64,000 nt of DNA from Pseudomonas chlororaphis (GTDB lineage: Bacteria > Pseudomonadota > Gammaproteobacteria > Pseudomonadales > Pseudomonadaceae): NCBI GenBank assembly GCA_001023535.1, contig CP011020.1, positions 3,547,734 through 3,611,733 on the forward strand, written 5' to 3'. The notes under the pieces are model-generated. The model was not told the origin of the DNA. It was given only the letters and a program-made list of their open reading frames with translations, and made no database searches. Of this stretch, positions 1 through 11,942 are shown piece by piece; within the stretch, counting starts at the first letter, position 1, and each line of letters starts with the position of its first letter. The translations under genes were made by a program, and so were the position numbers.

Positions 1-3000
1 TCAAGGCCAGCAACAGGCGCTTGAACTCCGCCAGCAAGCCCTGGACGGTGGATTCGTTGAAGTAGCGCTGGTCGTAGGAAAGGTGCAGACCCAGGTCATC
101 CCCCGGATAGCAAACCGCGGTCAGCGGGAAGTTGGTGTGGGTGCGGCCCGAGTCCGAGGTGGCGTTGAGACTCTGGGCGCGGTCCAGTACCGAGACCTCC
201 ACCGGCGCGTTCTCGAACACGAACAGGCTGTCGAACAGCGGCTGGCCCTTGGGCAGCTCGCTGGCCTCCTGGATGCTCACCAACGGCAGGTATTCGTACT
301 CACGCAACTGCATGTTGCTGTCCAGCAGGCCGCCGAGCCACTGGCGCACACTGCACGGCTGATGGTCCTCGGGCATCTGCACCCGCAAGGCGACGCTGTT
401 GATGAACAGGCCCACGGTGCGCTGCATCTGCGGCAGTTCCACCGGACGCCCGGCCACGGTGACGCCGAACAGCACGTCGCGGTCGCCGCTCACACGCCGT
501 AGCACCAGGGCCCACGCGCCCTGGGCAAAGGTGTTGACCGTCAGTTGATGGGCCTGGGCCAGTTCCCGCAGGCGCGCACCGTCCCGGACATCGAGGCGAG
601 TGTAGCAGTCGCCGACGATCATGCCGCCGCTGTCACCGGCGTGTTCGCGCAGGAACGGCCGGTCGGCGGGGATCGGTGTGGTCCGCTCGAAGCCTTGCAG
701 GTTGCGCTGCCACCACTGCCGGGCCTCGGCCAGGCTCTGGTGCTGCAACCAACCGATGTAGTCGCGGTAGCGCGGCGGCACGGCGAGCCGGGGTTCGCGG
801 CCCTCACCGAGGGCCGTGTAGAGCTCGAAAAAATCGTCCATCAGCAGCGAACGGCACCAGGCATCGATGAGGATGTGGTGGTTGCTCATCATGAACCAGT
901 AGCGCGCCGCGCCGACCCGGATCAGGCGCAAGTGGAACGGCGCCTGGTTCAACAGATCGAAACCGGCCTCGCGCTCGTCCTTGAGCAAGGTTTGCAGCCT
1001 GGCTTCCTGCTGGTCTGGCGACACCTCGCTCCAATCGAGGTAATCCACCGGCGTGCGACCGGGCTTGTGGATGATTTGCAGCATGTCTTCGCCCACGTTC
1101 CAGCAGAACGAGGCGCGCAGGGCTTCGTGCCGGGCGATGACCGCTCGCCAGGCCTGGGCAAAACGCTGCGGGTCGAGTTCGCTGTTGATGCGGTAACGGT
1201 CCTGCATGTAGTACAGGCCGGTGCCTGGTTCCAGCAAGGTGTGCAGCAACATGCCTTCCTGCATCGGCGTCAGCGGGTAGACATCCTCGATCTGCGCGGC
1301 GGGAACCGGCAGGCTGTCGAGCTGGCCCTGGGTCAGTTTCGCCAGGGGGAAATCCGAGGGCGTCAGGCCGCCCGCTTCATCCGAGAGGCAATGGGCGATC
1401 AGTTGCCGCAGCTCATCGAGGTAGGCCTCGGCCAGGTGGGCGATCGCGTGTTCGTCGTGGCGTTCGCGGCTGTAGGTCCAGCGCACCACCAACTCGCCAC
1501 CGCTGACCTGGCTGTCGACGCTCAGTTCGTTGGGCAGCGGCGCGTCGGCGTCGTGGATCGCCCCCAGGGGTGCGTCCAGCGCTCGGAACAGTGCGTCGTG
1601 GCCCAGGGTCTGGTCGAGCTGGCCCAGGTAGTTGAAGGTGATCGACGCTCGCGGCAAGACGGCCATGGCCTCGCGCGAGGCCTCGTCGGCCAGGTAGCGC
1701 AGCACGCCATGGCCGAGACCTTTGTGGGGCACGGCGCGCAGCTGTTCCTTGATGGCCTTGATCGAGGCCCCCAGGTCGTTGACCTCGGGGCGCAGGCGCA
1801 GCGGGTAGACGTTGGTGAACCAGCCCACGGTGCGGGTCAGGTCGAGGTCATCGAACAGCGCTTCGCGGCCGTGCCCTTCGAGCTGGACCAGCACCGACTC
1901 ATGGCCGCTCCAACGGCACAGCACCCGGCTCAACGCCGTGAGCAACAGATCATTGACCTGGGTGCGGTAGGCACTCGGCGCCTGTTGCAGCAGTTGCCGG
2001 GTCAGCTCGCGGTCCAGGTGCACGCTGACGGTTTGCGCGTGACGCTCCAGGCGACCGCCGTCAGGGTGCGCGCACGGCAGCGCCTGCGCCGGGCCACTCA
2101 AGCGTTCTCGCCAGCCGTCCAATTCTTCGCGCAGGGATTCGCTGCCGGCGTAAGCCTGCAGGCGCGCCGCCCAGTCACGAAACGGGCTGGTCTTGGCCGG
2201 CAACTGCGGCGCCTGGCCGGCGGCCAGCTGGCGGTAGGCGGTTTGCAGATCGTCCATCAGCACCCGCCACGACACACCGTCAACCACCAGATGATGGATG
2301 ACGATCAACAGCCGTTGCCGGCCTTCGGGCAACTGCGCCAACAGCGTGCGTAGCAACGGCCCGGTGGGCAGCTCCAGACTGCGCTGCGTTTCGGCGAACA
2401 AGCTCTCGCAGGCTTCCAGGGACGTGACCTGGACAGACTCCAGCCACCGCGCCTCGGCCAGCGGCTGGTGTGCGGCGCGCCAGTGTCCGGTGGTGGCGTC
2501 GAAGCCCAGGCGCAAGGCATCGTGCTGTTCCACTACGCTGCGCAGCGCCTGCTCCAGGCACTGCGGGTCGAGGGCGCTGGTCGGTTCCAGCAACAGCGCC
2601 TGGTTCCAGTGATGACGGTTCGGCATCGGCGTTTCGAAGAACCAATGCTGGATCGGCGTCAGCGCCGACTCACCGCTCACCAGGCCCTGCTCGGCGCGCA
2701 CCTGCTCGACATGACTGGCCACGGCCGCCAGGGTCTGCACGGTCTGGTGCTGGAACAAGTCCCGGGGCGTGAAATGAATGCCCTGCTGCCGGGCGCGACT
2801 GACGACCTGGATGGACAGGATCGAATCGCCGCCCAGTTCGAAGAAGTTGTCGTTGAGGCCGACCTGCGCGACGTTCAGCACCTCGCCCCAGATCGTCGCC
2901 AGGGTCTGCTCCAGGGCACTGGCCGGCGCCACATAGTGCTGGCGGTTGAGCTCCGGGTCCGGCGCCGGCAAGGCGCGGCGGTCGAGCTTGCCGTTGGCGG

Positions 3001-6000
3001 TCAGTGGCATGTTCGCCAGCAGGATCAAGTGCGTGGGCACCATGTAGTCCGGCAGTTGTGCCTTGAGCTGGCTGCGCAAGGCTTCGCGCAATGCCGCCTG
3101 TTGCCCGGCGTCCTGTTCGGCGATATCGCTCACCAGATAGGCCGCCAGTTGCTTGCCTCCTGGCAGGTCAAGGGCGAGCACCACCGCTTCGCGAATCGCC
3201 GGGTGTTCCAGCAGGCGGGTTTCGATTTCCCCCAGTTCGATGCGGAACCCCCGGACCTTCACCTGGTGGTCGATCCGCCCGAGGTACTCCACCTGGCCAT
3301 CGGCGCACTGGCGCACGAGGTCGCCGGTGCGGTACAGGCGCCCGCCAGCAGTGGCGAACGGGTCGGCGACGAAGCGCTCGGCGGTCAAGCCCGGACGCTG
3401 GTGATACCCCTGGGCCAGCCCCGCACCGCCCACATACAACTCGCCCGTGACGCCCTGGGGCACCAGTGCCAGGTGCGCGTCGAGGATGTAGGCCACCCGC
3501 GCGCCGACCACGCTGCCGATCGGCACGCTCGCAACGCCCTCCTCCAATCGCTCCGGCGCCAGGCTCGCCAACGGCATCACCACGGTTTCGGTCGGGCCGT
3601 AGGCGTTGAAGAACAGGCTCGGGCTGAATGCCGCCCGGATCCGTTGCAGGTGCTCCCCCGTCAGCGCTTCGCCACCGGTGATGCACATGCGCACCGGCAG
3701 GGTTTGCCCGTGGCTCGCCAGCCATTGCGCCAACTGGCTGCCATAGCTGGGGGTGAAGCCGAGGACGTTGACCCGATGCGCGCGAATCAACCCGCAGATG
3801 CCCTCGGCGTCCCACTGCCCCTGGGCCCGCAAGACCACCTGGGCACCGCTGAGCAGCGGCACCAGCAGGCGCTCGGTGGCGGCGTCGAAGTTGATTGAAT
3901 AGAAATGCAGCTCGCAATCGTCCGGGCGCATGCCGAAGCGTTGGATCACGGCCTGGCAGTGCATGGCGATTTCCCCGTGGGACACCACCACGCCCTTGGG
4001 CTGGCCGGTGGAACCAGAGGTGTAGATCAGGTAGGCCGGGTGCTGCGGCAAGGTGTTCGACGGCGGCGCCTGGTCCGGGTATTGCGCCAGCGCCGGGCTG
4101 TCGTCTTCCAGGCACCAGCACGCCACGCCGTCGGGCAACGGACCGAGGGCCTGGAACAGGGCCCGGTCACTGAGCAGCAAGCCGACGCCGCTGTCCTCGA
4201 TCATGTAGTGCAAGCGGTCCAGCGGATACTCCGGATCCAGCGGCACGTAGGCACCGCCCGCCTTGAGGATCGCCAACAGGCCGATGACCATCTCCAGCGA
4301 ACGCTCCAGCGCCAGGCCCACCCGCACCTGCGGCCCGACGCCGCGCTCACGCAGCACCCAGGCCAGGCGATTGGCGCGGCGGTCCAGCTCGCCGTAGCTC
4401 AGGGTCTGCTCGGCGAAGGTCAGGGCCGGCGCTTCGGGACGGGCCTGGACCTGTTTGTCGAACAACCCGTGGAGGCACTGGTCCAGACGATGTTCACCGG
4501 GTTCGACCCCGAGGCTGTCGAGCAACTGTTGCTGTTCCTCGGCGGCCAGCAGCGGCAGTTCACCCAGGCACCGGGCCGGGTCGGCCAGCAGCGCCTCCAG
4601 CAGATTGCGCCAGTGCCCGGCCATGCGGGCGATGCGCGGCTCGTCGAACAGGTCGGTGCTGTAGGTCAGGCAGCAACCCAGGCGATGATCGAGGTCGGTG
4701 ACCTCCAGGTTGAGGTCGAACTTGGTGGCCCGGGCGTCGTTGGCCAGGTATTCGACGCTCATCCCGGCCAACGTGCGGCGCTGCTGGAACTCCCAGCGCT
4801 GCACGTTGCACATCACCTGGAACAGCGGGTTGTAGGCGGCGCTGCGTGGCGGTTGCAGGGCTTCGACCAAGTGATCGAACGGCAAGTCCTGGTGAGACTG
4901 GCCTTCGATCACCGTGTGCCGCACCTGCTCGAACAACTCGCTCACGGTCATCTGCCCGTCGAGTTGGCAGCGCAGCACCTGGGTGTTGAGGAATGCGCCG
5001 ATCAGCCCTTCGCTTTCCGGGCGAATGCGGTTGGCCACCGGCGCGCCGATGCGCAAGTCGGTCTGGCCGCTGTAGCGGTAGAGCAGCACCGCGAGGGCGG
5101 CGGTCATGGTCATGAACAGGGTCAGGCCGTGTTCGGCATTGAAGGCACGCACCCGCGCCGCCAGGTCATCGCTGAGGTCGAAACGAAACAGCTCGCCGCG
5201 ATGGCTTTGCACTGGTGGGCGCGGACGATCGCCGGGCAACTCCAGCAGCGGGTGTTCGTCGCCCAGTTGCGCGGTCCAGTAGTCCAGTTGGCGTTGCCGC
5301 TCGCCGGACTCCAGCCACTGGCGCTGCCAGACGCTGTAGTCCAGGTACTGTACCGGCAAGGGCTCCAGGGGCGACTCGCGGTCATCGACAAACGCTTCGT
5401 ACAACGCGCTCAATTCGCGGGCGAAAATGTCCATCGCCCAGCCTTCGGTGACGATGTGGTGCAGGGTCAGCACCAGGTAATGTTCACGCTCGCCGGTCTT
5501 GACCAGGCAGGCGCGCAGCAATGGCCCGGTTTCCAGGTCGAAAGGCCGGTGGGCCTCGCTGTCCGCCAGTTGTTGCACGCGTTGTTCACGGACGTCGGCG
5601 GCCAGGGTCGAGAAGTCCTTCCAGTCCATGCGCAGGCCTGTCTCGGCGTGCACCTGTTGCCGGGCAACCCCGTCGATGCTCGGGAAGGTGGTGCGCAAGG
5701 TTTCGTGGCGCAGGATCAACGCCTGCAACGCCGCCTCGAAGCGCCCGACGTCGAGCACCCCGCGCAGGCGCGCCATGCCGCCGACGTTGTAGGCCGGGCT
5801 GTCCGGTTCCATCTGCCAGAGGAACCACATGCGTTGCTGGGAATAGGACAGCGGCACCGGTTGGCCGCGGTCGACCTGCTCGATGGGGGGCTGGCGGTTG
5901 GTCTGGCCACTGGCCTGGATCAAGCGCACCTGCTCGGCGAAGGCCCCCACCTCGCTGGCCTCGAACAGGGCCCGCAACGGCAGCTCGACGTCGCAGGCCT

Positions 6001-9000
6001 GGCGGGTGCGGGAGATGATCTGGGTCGCCAGCAGCGAATGGCCGCCCAAGGCAAAGAAATCATCCCGCAGGCCAATCCGTGCAAGCCCCAGGACGTCGCG
6101 CCAGATTCCGGCGATCTGTTGTTCGAGGGCGCTGGTCGGCTCGACGTGTTCGCGCACCTGCCAGTGCGGCTCGGGCAAGGCGCGCCGGTCGAGCTTGCCG
6201 CTCGGGCCCAGGGGCATGGCGTCCAGGCGCAGCAGTTGGGCCGGCACCATGTAGTCCGGCAACTCGGCGGCCAGGGCGGCCTTGAGCCGGGCGTGGATGG
6301 CATCCTGGTCTTCGGAGACATCGGGGGCGGTGTAGTAGCCGATCAGTTGCGGGCCCACCGAGGTGTCCCGCACCAACACCGCAGCCTGGGCGACACCGGC
6401 CTGGGCCAACAGCCGCGCTTCGACTTCCTGGGGCTCGACGCGAAAGCCTCGTAGCTTGACCTGTTGGTCGAGGCGACCCAGGTACTCGATCACGCCCTCG
6501 GCGTTCCAGCGCGCCCGGTCGCCGGTGCGGTACAGCCGCGTGCCCGCCTCGCCCAGCGGGTCGGCGACAAAGCGCTCGGCGCTCAGGCCGGGACGGGCAA
6601 GGTAACCACGGGCCAATCCCAGGCCACCGATGCACAATTCGCCCGGCACACCGGCCGGCACGGGATTGAGTTCGTCATCGAGGATGCGGCACAGCACGTT
6701 GCCCAGTGGCCGACCGATCGGCGAGTGCTCGCCATCGGCCTCGGTGCAGTGCCAGTGGGTGACGTTGATGGCTGTTTCAGTCGGGCCGTAGCGATTGTGC
6801 AATTGCGCAGCCGGCAGGTGCGCCAGCACCCGGTTGCGCAGCTCGGCCGACAAGGCTTCGCCACCGCAAAAGACGCGACGCAGGCTGGTGCAACGGGTGC
6901 TCAGCGGTTCGTCGATGAACAGGCTGAGCAGCGGCGGCACGAAGTGCAGCGTGGTCACGCCAAACTGTTGCACCAGTTGGGCGATGCGGTGCGGGTCGCG
7001 GTGTTCCCCCGGGCCGGCAAGCACCAATTGGCTGCCGGTGAGCAGCGGCCAGAAGCATTCCCACACCGACACGTCGAAGCTGATCGGCGCTTTTTGCATC
7101 AGCACATCGGTTTCATCCAGCCCATAGGTGGCCTGCATCCATTGCAGGCGCTCCGCCAGGGCCGCGTGAGTGTTGCCCACGCCCTTGGGCTGGCCGGTGG
7201 AGCCGGAGGTGTAGATCACGTAGGCCAGGTGATCGCCATGCAGGTGCAGGCCCGGTGGGTTGCTCGGCCATTGCTCCAGGTGCAGGGCGTCCAGGGCGAT
7301 GACGCTGACGCCCGCGCAGGCGGGCAAACGATCGAGCAAGGCGCTCTGGGTCAGCAGCAGTTCGACACCACTGTCCTCAAGCATGTAGGCCAGGCGCTCG
7401 GCCGGGTAATCGGCATCCAGCGGCACATAGGCACCGCCGGCCTTGATGATCGCCAGCACGCCGACGAGCAACTGCGGCGAACGCTCGGCGGCAATCGCCA
7501 CGCAGACATCCGGGCCAACGCCTTTGTCGCGCAGGTAGTGCGCCAGTCGATTGGCCTGGGTGTGCAGCTCGGCGAAGTCCAGGCGACCGCCGTCCCACAG
7601 CAACGCTGTGTGCTGCGGCGTGCGCCGGGCCTGTTCGTTCAACAGCTCCGGCAACCACTGGCTGGCCGGCGCGCACGGCGCCGCGCTCCACTGCCGTTGC
7701 TGGGCGTATTCATCGGCGCCGAGCAACGGCAGTTCGCCGATGGCTTGTTGCGCATCGGCACAGACCGCGCGCAACAGGTTGCCGTAATGCTCGGCCAGGC
7801 GAGCGATGGTCGAGGCCTCGAACAGGTCGTCGGCGTAGTCGAACGACAGCGTCAGCCGGCCGTGGCGATCCTCTTCGCTGTGCAATTGCAGGTCGAACTT
7901 GGCTTCGCGACTGTGCCACGGCAACTCATCGGCCAGCAGCCCCGGCAGGCGACGCAAGGCGCCCAGGTCGCGTTGCTGATGGTTGAACATCACCTGGAAC
8001 AGACCCTGCTCCCGAGCCTGGGGAAACGCTTCCAGCAGTTGCTCGAACGGCAGGTCCTGGTGGGCCTGGGCGCCCAGGGTGGCCTCCCGCGCCTGGCCCA
8101 GCAACGCGGCGAACGGCTGCCGCGAATCCACCTGTCCGCGCAGCACCTGGGTGTTGATGAAGAAGCCGACCAGACCCTGGGTTTCCAGGCGTGGCCGGTT
8201 GGCATTGGGCACGCCGATGCGGATGTCGGCCTGGCCGGTGTAACGCTGCAGCAGGACCTGGAAAACCGCCAGCAACAACATGAATGGCGTCGCGTCGTGG
8301 GCCAGGGCCGTTTGCCGTACTGCGTCGCTCAGGGCCTTTTCCAGGCGCAAGCCATGCCGCGCGGCACTGCGCCGAGAGTGGGCGCGGCGGGGATGATCCG
8401 TGCTCAGCGCAAGAGTCGGGTGCTCATCGCCCAGTTGCTGCCGCCAGTAGGTCAATTGGCGTTCGGCCTCGCCCTCGGCGAGCCACTGGCGCTGCCAGTT
8501 GCCGTAGTCGGCGTACTGCAACGGCAGCGGCGCCAACGCGGCAACCTGCCCCTGGCAGGCCGCCGCGTACAGCCGCGAGAACTCATCGACCAGGATGTTC
8601 ATCGACCAGCCGTCGGCGATGATGTGGTGCAGCGTCACCAGCAGGTGGTGGTCCTCGTCGTCCAGACGCACCAGGCGGACCCGCAGCAACGGGCCCTTTT
8701 CCAAGTCGAACGGGGTGCTGGCTTCTTCCTCCCGGATCTGGCGTGCGCGGGCGTCGCGCGCGTCCCTCGGCAGGTCGCGCAGGTCGAATACCGGCACGTT
8801 GAACTCCACCGCCGGATCAATCTGTTGCAGCGCGACGCCGTCACGTTCCAGGAACCGCGTGCGCAACGATTCGTGGCGCTCGATCAGGTGCTGGAAGCTG
8901 CCACGCACGGCGTCTTCATCCAGCTCACCGCGCAGGTGCAAGGCGCCGGGAATGTTGTAGGCGCTGCTCGCGGGATCGAGCTGCCAGGTGATCCACAAAC

Positions 9001-11032
9001 GGTTCTGCGCCAGGGACTGCGGCAGCGCGTGGTGGCGCGCCAAGGTGCCGATGGGGTCCTGGGCCCGACCATTGGCCGAGGGCAGGCTGGCCACCGCGGC
9101 GGTGAAGGCGGCCAGGGTCGGGGCCTCGAACAGCAACCGCAGGTTCAGTGCCATTCCCAGGGCTTCACCCAACCGTGCAATCACCTGGGTCGCGGCGATG
9201 GAGTTGCCGCCCAGCAGGAAGAAATGATCGTCGGCCTGGACCTGTTCGACCTGCAACTGCTCGCACCAGAGCTGGCCGATCCGCGTTTGCAGGGACGTTG
9301 ACGGCCCGGCCTCGGCGACCGCCTCCGTGGCCTGCGACGGAAACCGCGCATAGCTGTCGAGGCTGCCGTCCGCCAACCGGGCACGGCAGGCCGAGCGCTG
9401 CAACTTGCCGCTGGACGTCTTGGGCAAGGCGCCGGGGTTGAGCAGCGCCACCACGCTCGGGGCTTGCTGGCAGGCCTCCGCCACGGCTTGGCGAATGGCC
9501 TTGATCAAGGTGTCGGGCGCCAGGAGTTTCTGCACGCTGCGGCTGATTTCCACGGCAATGCCAATGCCTTCCTCACCGTGGTCATCGACCGCGAACGCTG
9601 CCACCCGGCCTTTGCGCACCGCCTCGACCTCGCGCTCGACGGCTTGCTCGATGTCCTGGGGATACAGGTTGTGCCCGCGCACGATGAGCAAGTCCTTCAG
9701 GCGACCGGTGATGAACAGCTCGCCGCCGCGCAGGAAGCCCAGGTCGCCGGTGCGCAGCCAGGTGCGACCGGCGTGCTGGACGAACGTCTGGGCGCTGGCT
9801 TCGCGATTGCGCCAGTAGCCGTGGGCGATGCTGGGCCCGGCGGCCCAGACTTCGCCGACCTGGTTGTCTTCGCGCACCTGTAACGTGGTGGGTTCGACGA
9901 TCAGCACGGCATGGCCCGGCTGGCTGACACCGCAACTCATCACCGCACTGCCCTGCCCCGGCTCGACACGGTTGAGCGCCAGTGCCGCGTCGTCCACCCG
10001 TAGCGAAGGAATGCCTTGGCGACGCGGCGTGCCGGCCACGAACAGGGTGGCTTCCGCCAAACCATAGGAGGCCATGAAACTGGCCTCGGTGAAGCCGCAC
10101 GGGGCGAACTTTTCAGCGAAGCGTTGCAGTGTATCGAGGCGAATCGGCTCGGACCCCGAATAGGCCACGCGCCAACCGCTCAGGTCGAGACGCTCCAGGG
10201 CCGCCTCACTGACCCGCTCGCTGCACAGCCGGTAGGCGAAGTCCGGGCCACCGCTGATGGTGCCACCGTACTCGCTGATCGCTTCGAGCCAGCGCAGGGG
10301 CCGGGCCAGGAAGTAGCCAGGCGACATCAGTACGCACGGCACACCACTGAAAACCGGCTGCAACAGCCCACCAATCAGGCCCATGTCGTGGTACAGCGGC
10401 AGCCAGCTGACGATGACGTCATCGGGGTTCAGGTCGATGCCGAAACCCTGGCGGATCAACAGCTCGTTGGCCACCAGGTTGCCGTGGCTGACCTGCACGC
10501 CCTTGGGCAAGGCGGTGGAGCCGGAGGTGTATTGCAGGAAAGCGATGTCATCGTCCTGCAACGTGGGTGGCAGCCATTGCTCGGCGAGCCCAGGCTGCAA
10601 CGTATCGACGCACAGCACCGGCGGCGCCGATTCGAGGGCTTGCAAGGGCTCGCGCAAATCACTGCTGGTGAGCAACAGGCGCGGCTCGGCGTCGGCGATG
10701 ATCGACAGCAGGCGCTCCTGGTGATGACGGCGCGCGGACTCCGGTGGATAGGCCGGCACCGCGATCACGCCGGCGTACAGGCAACCAAAGAACGCCGCGA
10801 CGTAATCCGGGCCGCTGGGGAACAACAGCACCGCACGTTCGCCGAACGCTGCCTCGGCCTGCAAGGCGGCGGCGATGGTTCGGGCACGCACATCCAGGTC
10901 GCGATAACTCAACACCACACCCTGCTCCGGGGTATCGGCAAGGAAGCGCAGGGCCACCCGGTCCGGCGTCAACGCGGCGCGGCGCTGGAGGGCATGGGCC
11001 AGGGTGCTGGGGAGTTCGAACGCGTCGGTCAT
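1..11032 (-). CDS. pvdL: Pyoverdine chromophore NRPS PvdL (5' part; continues beyond left edge)
   Basis: Reads in one uninterrupted minus-strand frame from ATG at 11032 off the left edge; AGGA precedes the start. Domains in order: an acyl-AMP ligase of the FAAL type (about 11000-9330, motif [14 protein letters not shown]) that loads a fatty acid; carrier domain (GGNSI, Ser codon 9200-9202); condensation (HHIIADG, 8609-8629); adenylation (about 7700-6230, [11 protein letters not shown]) and carrier (GGHSL, Ser 6035-6037); second condensation (HHIVTEG, 5441-5461); second adenylation (about 4440-3000) and carrier (GGDSI, Ser 2822-2824); epimerase (HHLVVDG, 2276-2296); third condensation (HHILIDA, 860-880). 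Ligase-T-C-A-T-C-A-T-E-C is the PvdL order, which in known pseudomonads builds acyl-L-Glu-D-Tyr-L-Dab, the chromophore precursor. The Dab adenylation and carrier domains should lie outside the window. Cytoplasmic, PvdS-controlled. The substrates are inferred from PvdL homology. Confidence 0.96.
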   Translation of the reverse strand, partial: MTDAFELPSTLAHALQRRAALTPDRVALRFLADTPEQGVVLSYRDLDVRARTIAAALQAEAAFGERAVLLFPSGPDYVAAFFGCLYAGVIAVPAYPPESARRHHQERLLSIIADAEPRLLLTSSDLREPLQALESAPPVLCVDTLQPGLAEQWLPPTLQDDDIAFLQYTSGSTALPKGVQVSHGNLVANELLIRQGFGIDLNPDDVIVSWLPLYHDMGLIGGLLQPVFSGVPCVLMSPGYFLARPLRWLEAISEYGGTISGGPDFAYRLCSERVSEAALERLDLSGWRVAYSGSEPIRLDTLQRFAEKFAPCGFTEASFMASYGLAEATLFVAGTPRRQGIPSLRVDDAALALNRVEPGQGSAVMSCGVSQPGHAVLIVEPTTLQVREDNQVGEVWAAGPSIAHGYWRNREASAQTFVQHAGRTWLRTGDLGFLRGGELFITGRLKDLLIVRGHNLYPQDIEQAVEREVEAVRKGRVAAFAVDDHGEEGIGIAVEISRSVQKLLAPDTLIKAIRQAVAEACQQAPSVVALLNPGALPKTSSGKLQRSACRARLADGSLDSYARFPSQATEAVAEAGPSTSLQTRIGQLWCEQLQVEQVQADDHFFLLGGNSIAATQVIARLGEALGMALNLRLLFEAPTLAAFTAAVASLPSANGRAQDPIGTLARHHALPQSLAQNRLWITWQLDPASSAYNIPGALHLRGELDEDAVRGSFQHLIERHESLRTRFLERDGVALQQIDPAVEFNVPVFDLRDLPRDARDARARQIREEEASTPFDLEKGPLLRVRLVRLDDEDHHLLVTLHHIIADGWSMNILVDEFSRLYAAACQGQVAALAPLPLQYADYGNWQRQWLAEGEAERQLTYWRQQLGDEHPTLALSTDHPRRAHSRRSAARHGLRLEKALSDAVRQTALAHDATPFMLLLAVFQVLLQRYTGQADIRIGVPNANRPRLETQGLVGFFINTQVLRGQVDSRQPFAALLGQAREATLGAQAHQDLPFEQLLEAFPQAREQGLFQVMFNHQQRDLGALRRLPGLLADELPWHSREAKFDLQLHSEEDRHGRLTLSFDYADDLFEASTIARLAEHYGNLLRAVCADAQQAIGELPLLGADEYAQQRQWSAAPCAPASQWLPELLNEQARRTPQHTALLWDGGRLDFAELHTQANRLAHYLRDKGVGPDVCVAIAAERSPQLLVGVLAIIKAGGAYVPLDADYPAERLAYMLEDSGVELLLTQSALLDRLPACAGVSVIALDALHLEQWPSNPPGLHLHGDHLAYVIYTSGSTGQPKGVGNTHAALAERLQWMQATYGLDETDVLMQKAPISFDVSVWECFWPLLTGSQLVLAGPGEHRDPHRIAQLVQQFGVTTLHFVPPLLSLFIDEPLSTRCTSLRRVFCGGEALSAELRNRVLAHLPAAQLHNRYGPTETAINVTHWHCTEADGEHSPIGRPLGNVLCRILDDELNPVPAGVPGELCIGGLGLARGYLARPGLSAERFVADPLGEAGTRLYRTGDRARWNAEGVIEYLGRLDQQVKLRGFRVEPQEVEARLLAQAGVAQAAVLVRDTSVGPQLIGYYTAPDVSEDQDAIHARLKAALAAELPDYMVPAQLLRLDAMPLGPSGKLDRRALPEPHWQVREHVEPTSALEQQIAGIWRDVLGLARIGLRDDFFALGGHSLLATQIISRTRQACDVELPLRALFEASEVGAFAEQVRLIQASGQTNRQPPIEQVDRGQPVPLSYSQQRMWFLWQMEPDSPAYNVGGMARLRGVLDVGRFEAALQALILRHETLRTTFPSIDGVARQQVHAETGLRMDWKDFSTLAADVREQRVQQLADSEAHRPFDLETGPLLRACLVKTGEREHYLVLTLHHIVTEGWAMDIFARELSALYEAFVDDRESPLEPLPVQYLDYSVWQRQWLESGERQRQLDYWTAQLGDEHPLLELPGDRPRPPVQSHRGELFRFDLSDDLAARVRAFNAEHGLTLFMTMTAALAVLLYRYSGQTDLRIGAPVANRIRPESEGLIGAFLNTQVLRCQLDGQMTVSELFEQVRHTVIEGQSHQDLPFDHLVEALQPPRSAAYNPLFQVMCNVQRWEFQQRRTLAGMSVEYLANDARATKFDLNLEVTDLDHRLGCCLTYSTDLFDEPRIARMAGHWRNLLEALLADPARCLGELPLLAAEEQQQLLDSLGVEPGEHRLDQCLHGLFDKQVQARPEAPALTFAEQTLSYGELDRRANRLAWVLRERGVGPQVRVGLALERSLEMVIGLLAILKAGGAYVPLDPEYPLDRLHYMIEDSGVGLLLSDRALFQALGPLPDGVACWCLEDDSPALAQYPDQAPPSNTLPQHPAYLIYTSGSTGQPKGVVVSHGEIAMHCQAVIQRFGMRPDDCELHFYSINFDAATERLLVPLLSGAQVVLRAQGQWDAEGICGLIRAHRVNVLGFTPSYGSQLAQWLASHGQTLPVRMCITGGEALTGEHLQRIRAAFSPSLFFNAYGPTETVVMPLASLAPERLEEGVASVPIGSVVGARVAYILDAHLALVPQGVTGELYVGGAGLAQGYHQRPGLTAERFVADPFATAGGRLYRTGDLVRQCADGQVEYLGRIDHQVKVRGFRIELGEIETRLLEHPAIREAVVLALDLPGGKQLAAYLVSDIAEQDAGQQAALREALRSQLKAQLPDYMVPTHLILLANMPLTANGKLDRRALPAPDPELNRQHYVAPASALEQTLATIWGEVLNVAQVGLNDNFFELGGDSILSIQVVSRARQQGIHFTPRDLFQHQTVQTLAAVASHVEQVRAEQGLVSGESALTPIQHWFFETPMPNRHHWNQALLLEPTSALDPQCLEQALRSVVEQHDALRLGFDATTGHWRAAHQPLAEARWLESVQVTSLEACESLFAETQRSLELPTGPLLRTLLAQLPEGRQRLLIVIHHLVVDGVSWRVLMDDLQTAYRQLAAGQAPQLPAKTSPFRDWAARLQAYAGSESLREELDGWRERLSGPAQALPCAHPDGGRLERHAQTVSVHLDRELTRQLLQQAPSAYRTQVNDLLLTALSRVLCRWSGHESVLVQLEGHGREALFDDLDLTRTVGWFTNVYPLRLRPEVNDLGASIKAIKEQLRAVPHKGLGHGVLRYLADEASREAMAVLPRASITFNYLGQLDQTLGHDALFRALDAPLGAIHDADAPLPNELSVDSQVSGGELVVRWTYSRERHDEHAIAHLAEAYLDELRQLIAHCLSDEAGGLTPSDFPLAKLTQGQLDSLPVPAAQIEDVYPLTPMQEGMLLHTLLEPGTGLYYMQDRYRINSELDPQRFAQAWRAVIARHEALRASFCWNVGEDMLQIIHKPGRTPVDYLDWSEVSPDQQEARLQTLLKDEREAGFDLLNQAPFHLRLIRVGAARYWFMMSNHHILIDAWCRSLLMDDFFELYTALGEGREPRLAVPPRYRDYIGWLQHQSLAEARQWWQRNLQGFERTTPIPADRPFLREHAGDSGGMIVGDCYTRLDVRDGARLRELAQAHQLTVNTFAQGAWALVLRRVSGDRDVLFGVTVAGRPVELPQMQRTVGLFINSVALRVQMPEDHQPCSVRQWLGGLLDSNMQLREYEYLPLVSIQEASELPKGQPLFDSLFVFENAPVEVSVLDRAQSLNATSDSGRTHTNFPLTAVCYPGDDLGLHLSYDQRYFNESTVQGLLAEFKRLLLAL

Positions 11033-11096
11033 GAGGTTTCCTGCCTGAAATTCGGCTTGCAAGTGGTATCGGGTGTTCTTCCATCCAACCAAGGGA

Positions 11097-11121
11097 ACGG
11101 ATGCCACGGGCAAAGAATTAG
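11097..11121 (-). promoter_or_regulatory. PvdS iron-starvation box for pvdL
   Basis: On the minus strand CTAATT, 16 bases, then CGT, ending 65 bases upstream of the pvdL start. The known PvdS promoter is TAAAT-N16-CGT. This copy has one change in the -35 element (TAATT) but exact spacing. Confidence 0.75.
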
Positions 11122-11225
11122 TCGGCGATCGCGTGCGCCAACCCTGTCAGGGGTGTGATCCGACTGCGGCAATGGGTCGCGCTTCAGGCGCTGGACTTAC
11201 ACGCTGCAATAATTCTTTTTCTCAA

Positions 11226-11254
11226 TTGACAATCATTATCATTAAGCCTAATTT
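11226..11254 (+). promoter_or_regulatory. pvdS promoter overlapped by a Fur box
   Basis: TTGACA (11226-11231), a 17-base spacer and TAATTT (11249-11254) form a good sigma-70 promoter 70 bases upstream of pvdS. Bases 11228-11246, GACAATCATTATCATTAAG, match the 19-bp Fur consensus at 15 positions (read on the minus strand) and cover the spacer, so iron-loaded Fur should block RNA polymerase. Confidence 0.85.
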
Positions 11255-11324
11255 GGCGCTCGATGCGTAGGACAGGTCGGACAGATCAGTCGTCCTGCTA
11301 ACTTTTTGCAGCAAGGTGAATTCC

Positions 11325-11873
11325 ATGACGGAACAAGTATCCACAAGCAGGTGTGAGTCACCGTTACTTCAGGCGTTCGTCGATAATCGCTTGATCCTGG
11401 TCAAGATTGCCGCGCGTATCACCGGGTGCCGGTCCCGCGCGGAAGATGTGGTGCAGGACGCGTTCTTCCGACTGCAATCGGCACCGCAGATCACCTCGTC
11501 GTTCAAGGCACAGCTCAGCTACCTGTTCCAGATCGTGCGCAACCTGGCGATCGACCACTATCGCAAGCAGGCGCTGGAGCAGAAATACGCGGGGCCGGAA
11601 GAGGAAGGCTTGAACGTGGTGATCCAGGGTGCGTCGCCGGAAACCTCCCACATCAACTTCTCCACGCTGGAGCACATCGCCGATGCGCTCACCGAATTGC
11701 CCAGCCGAACCCGCTATGCCTTCGAGATGTACCGCCTGCACGGCGTGCCACAGAAAGACATTGCCAAGGAACTGGGCGTCTCGCCGACCCTGGTGAACTT
11801 CATGATCCGCGACGCCCTGGTGCACTGCCGCAAGGTGTCCGGGGTACGCGGGGACACCTTCGCCCGGCGATAA
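11325..11873 (+). CDS. pvdS: Extracytoplasmic-function sigma factor PvdS
   Basis: 182-residue sigma-70 family ECF factor that directs RNA polymerase to pyoverdine genes during iron starvation; in P. aeruginosa it is held by the anti-sigma FpvR. The protein is nearly identical to P. aeruginosa PvdS through region 2 (ITGCRSRAEDVVQDAFFRLQ) and region 4 (PQKDIAKELGVSPTLVNFMI helix-turn-helix). Start set at ATG 11325, preceded by AAGG; an in-frame GTG at 11316 overlaps that ribosome-binding site and is unlikely. Divergent from pvdL with about 290 bp of shared control region holding a Fur box and a PvdS box. Identification is firm. Confidence 0.97.
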   Translation: MTEQVSTSRCESPLLQAFVDNRLILVKIAARITGCRSRAEDVVQDAFFRLQSAPQITSSFKAQLSYLFQIVRNLAIDHYRKQALEQKYAGPEEEGLNVVIQGASPETSHINFSTLEHIADALTELPSRTRYAFEMYRLHGVPQKDIAKELGVSPTLVNFMIRDALVHCRKVSGVRGDTFARR

Positions 11874-11942
11874 GCGCCGGGCCATCGGATAGCCCCTTCG
11901 CGGGCGGACTCGCTTGCACAGGTGTCCGCCGCACGCCCTGCC

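Noticed and set aside
545..9301. Very long plus-strand frames (602, 476, 849 and 945 residues) opposite pvdL
   Set aside because: Exact antisense of NRPS domains. They are low-complexity, rich in Gln, His, Arg and Val, start at random internal ATGs and match no family; a by-product of high GC and codon bias.
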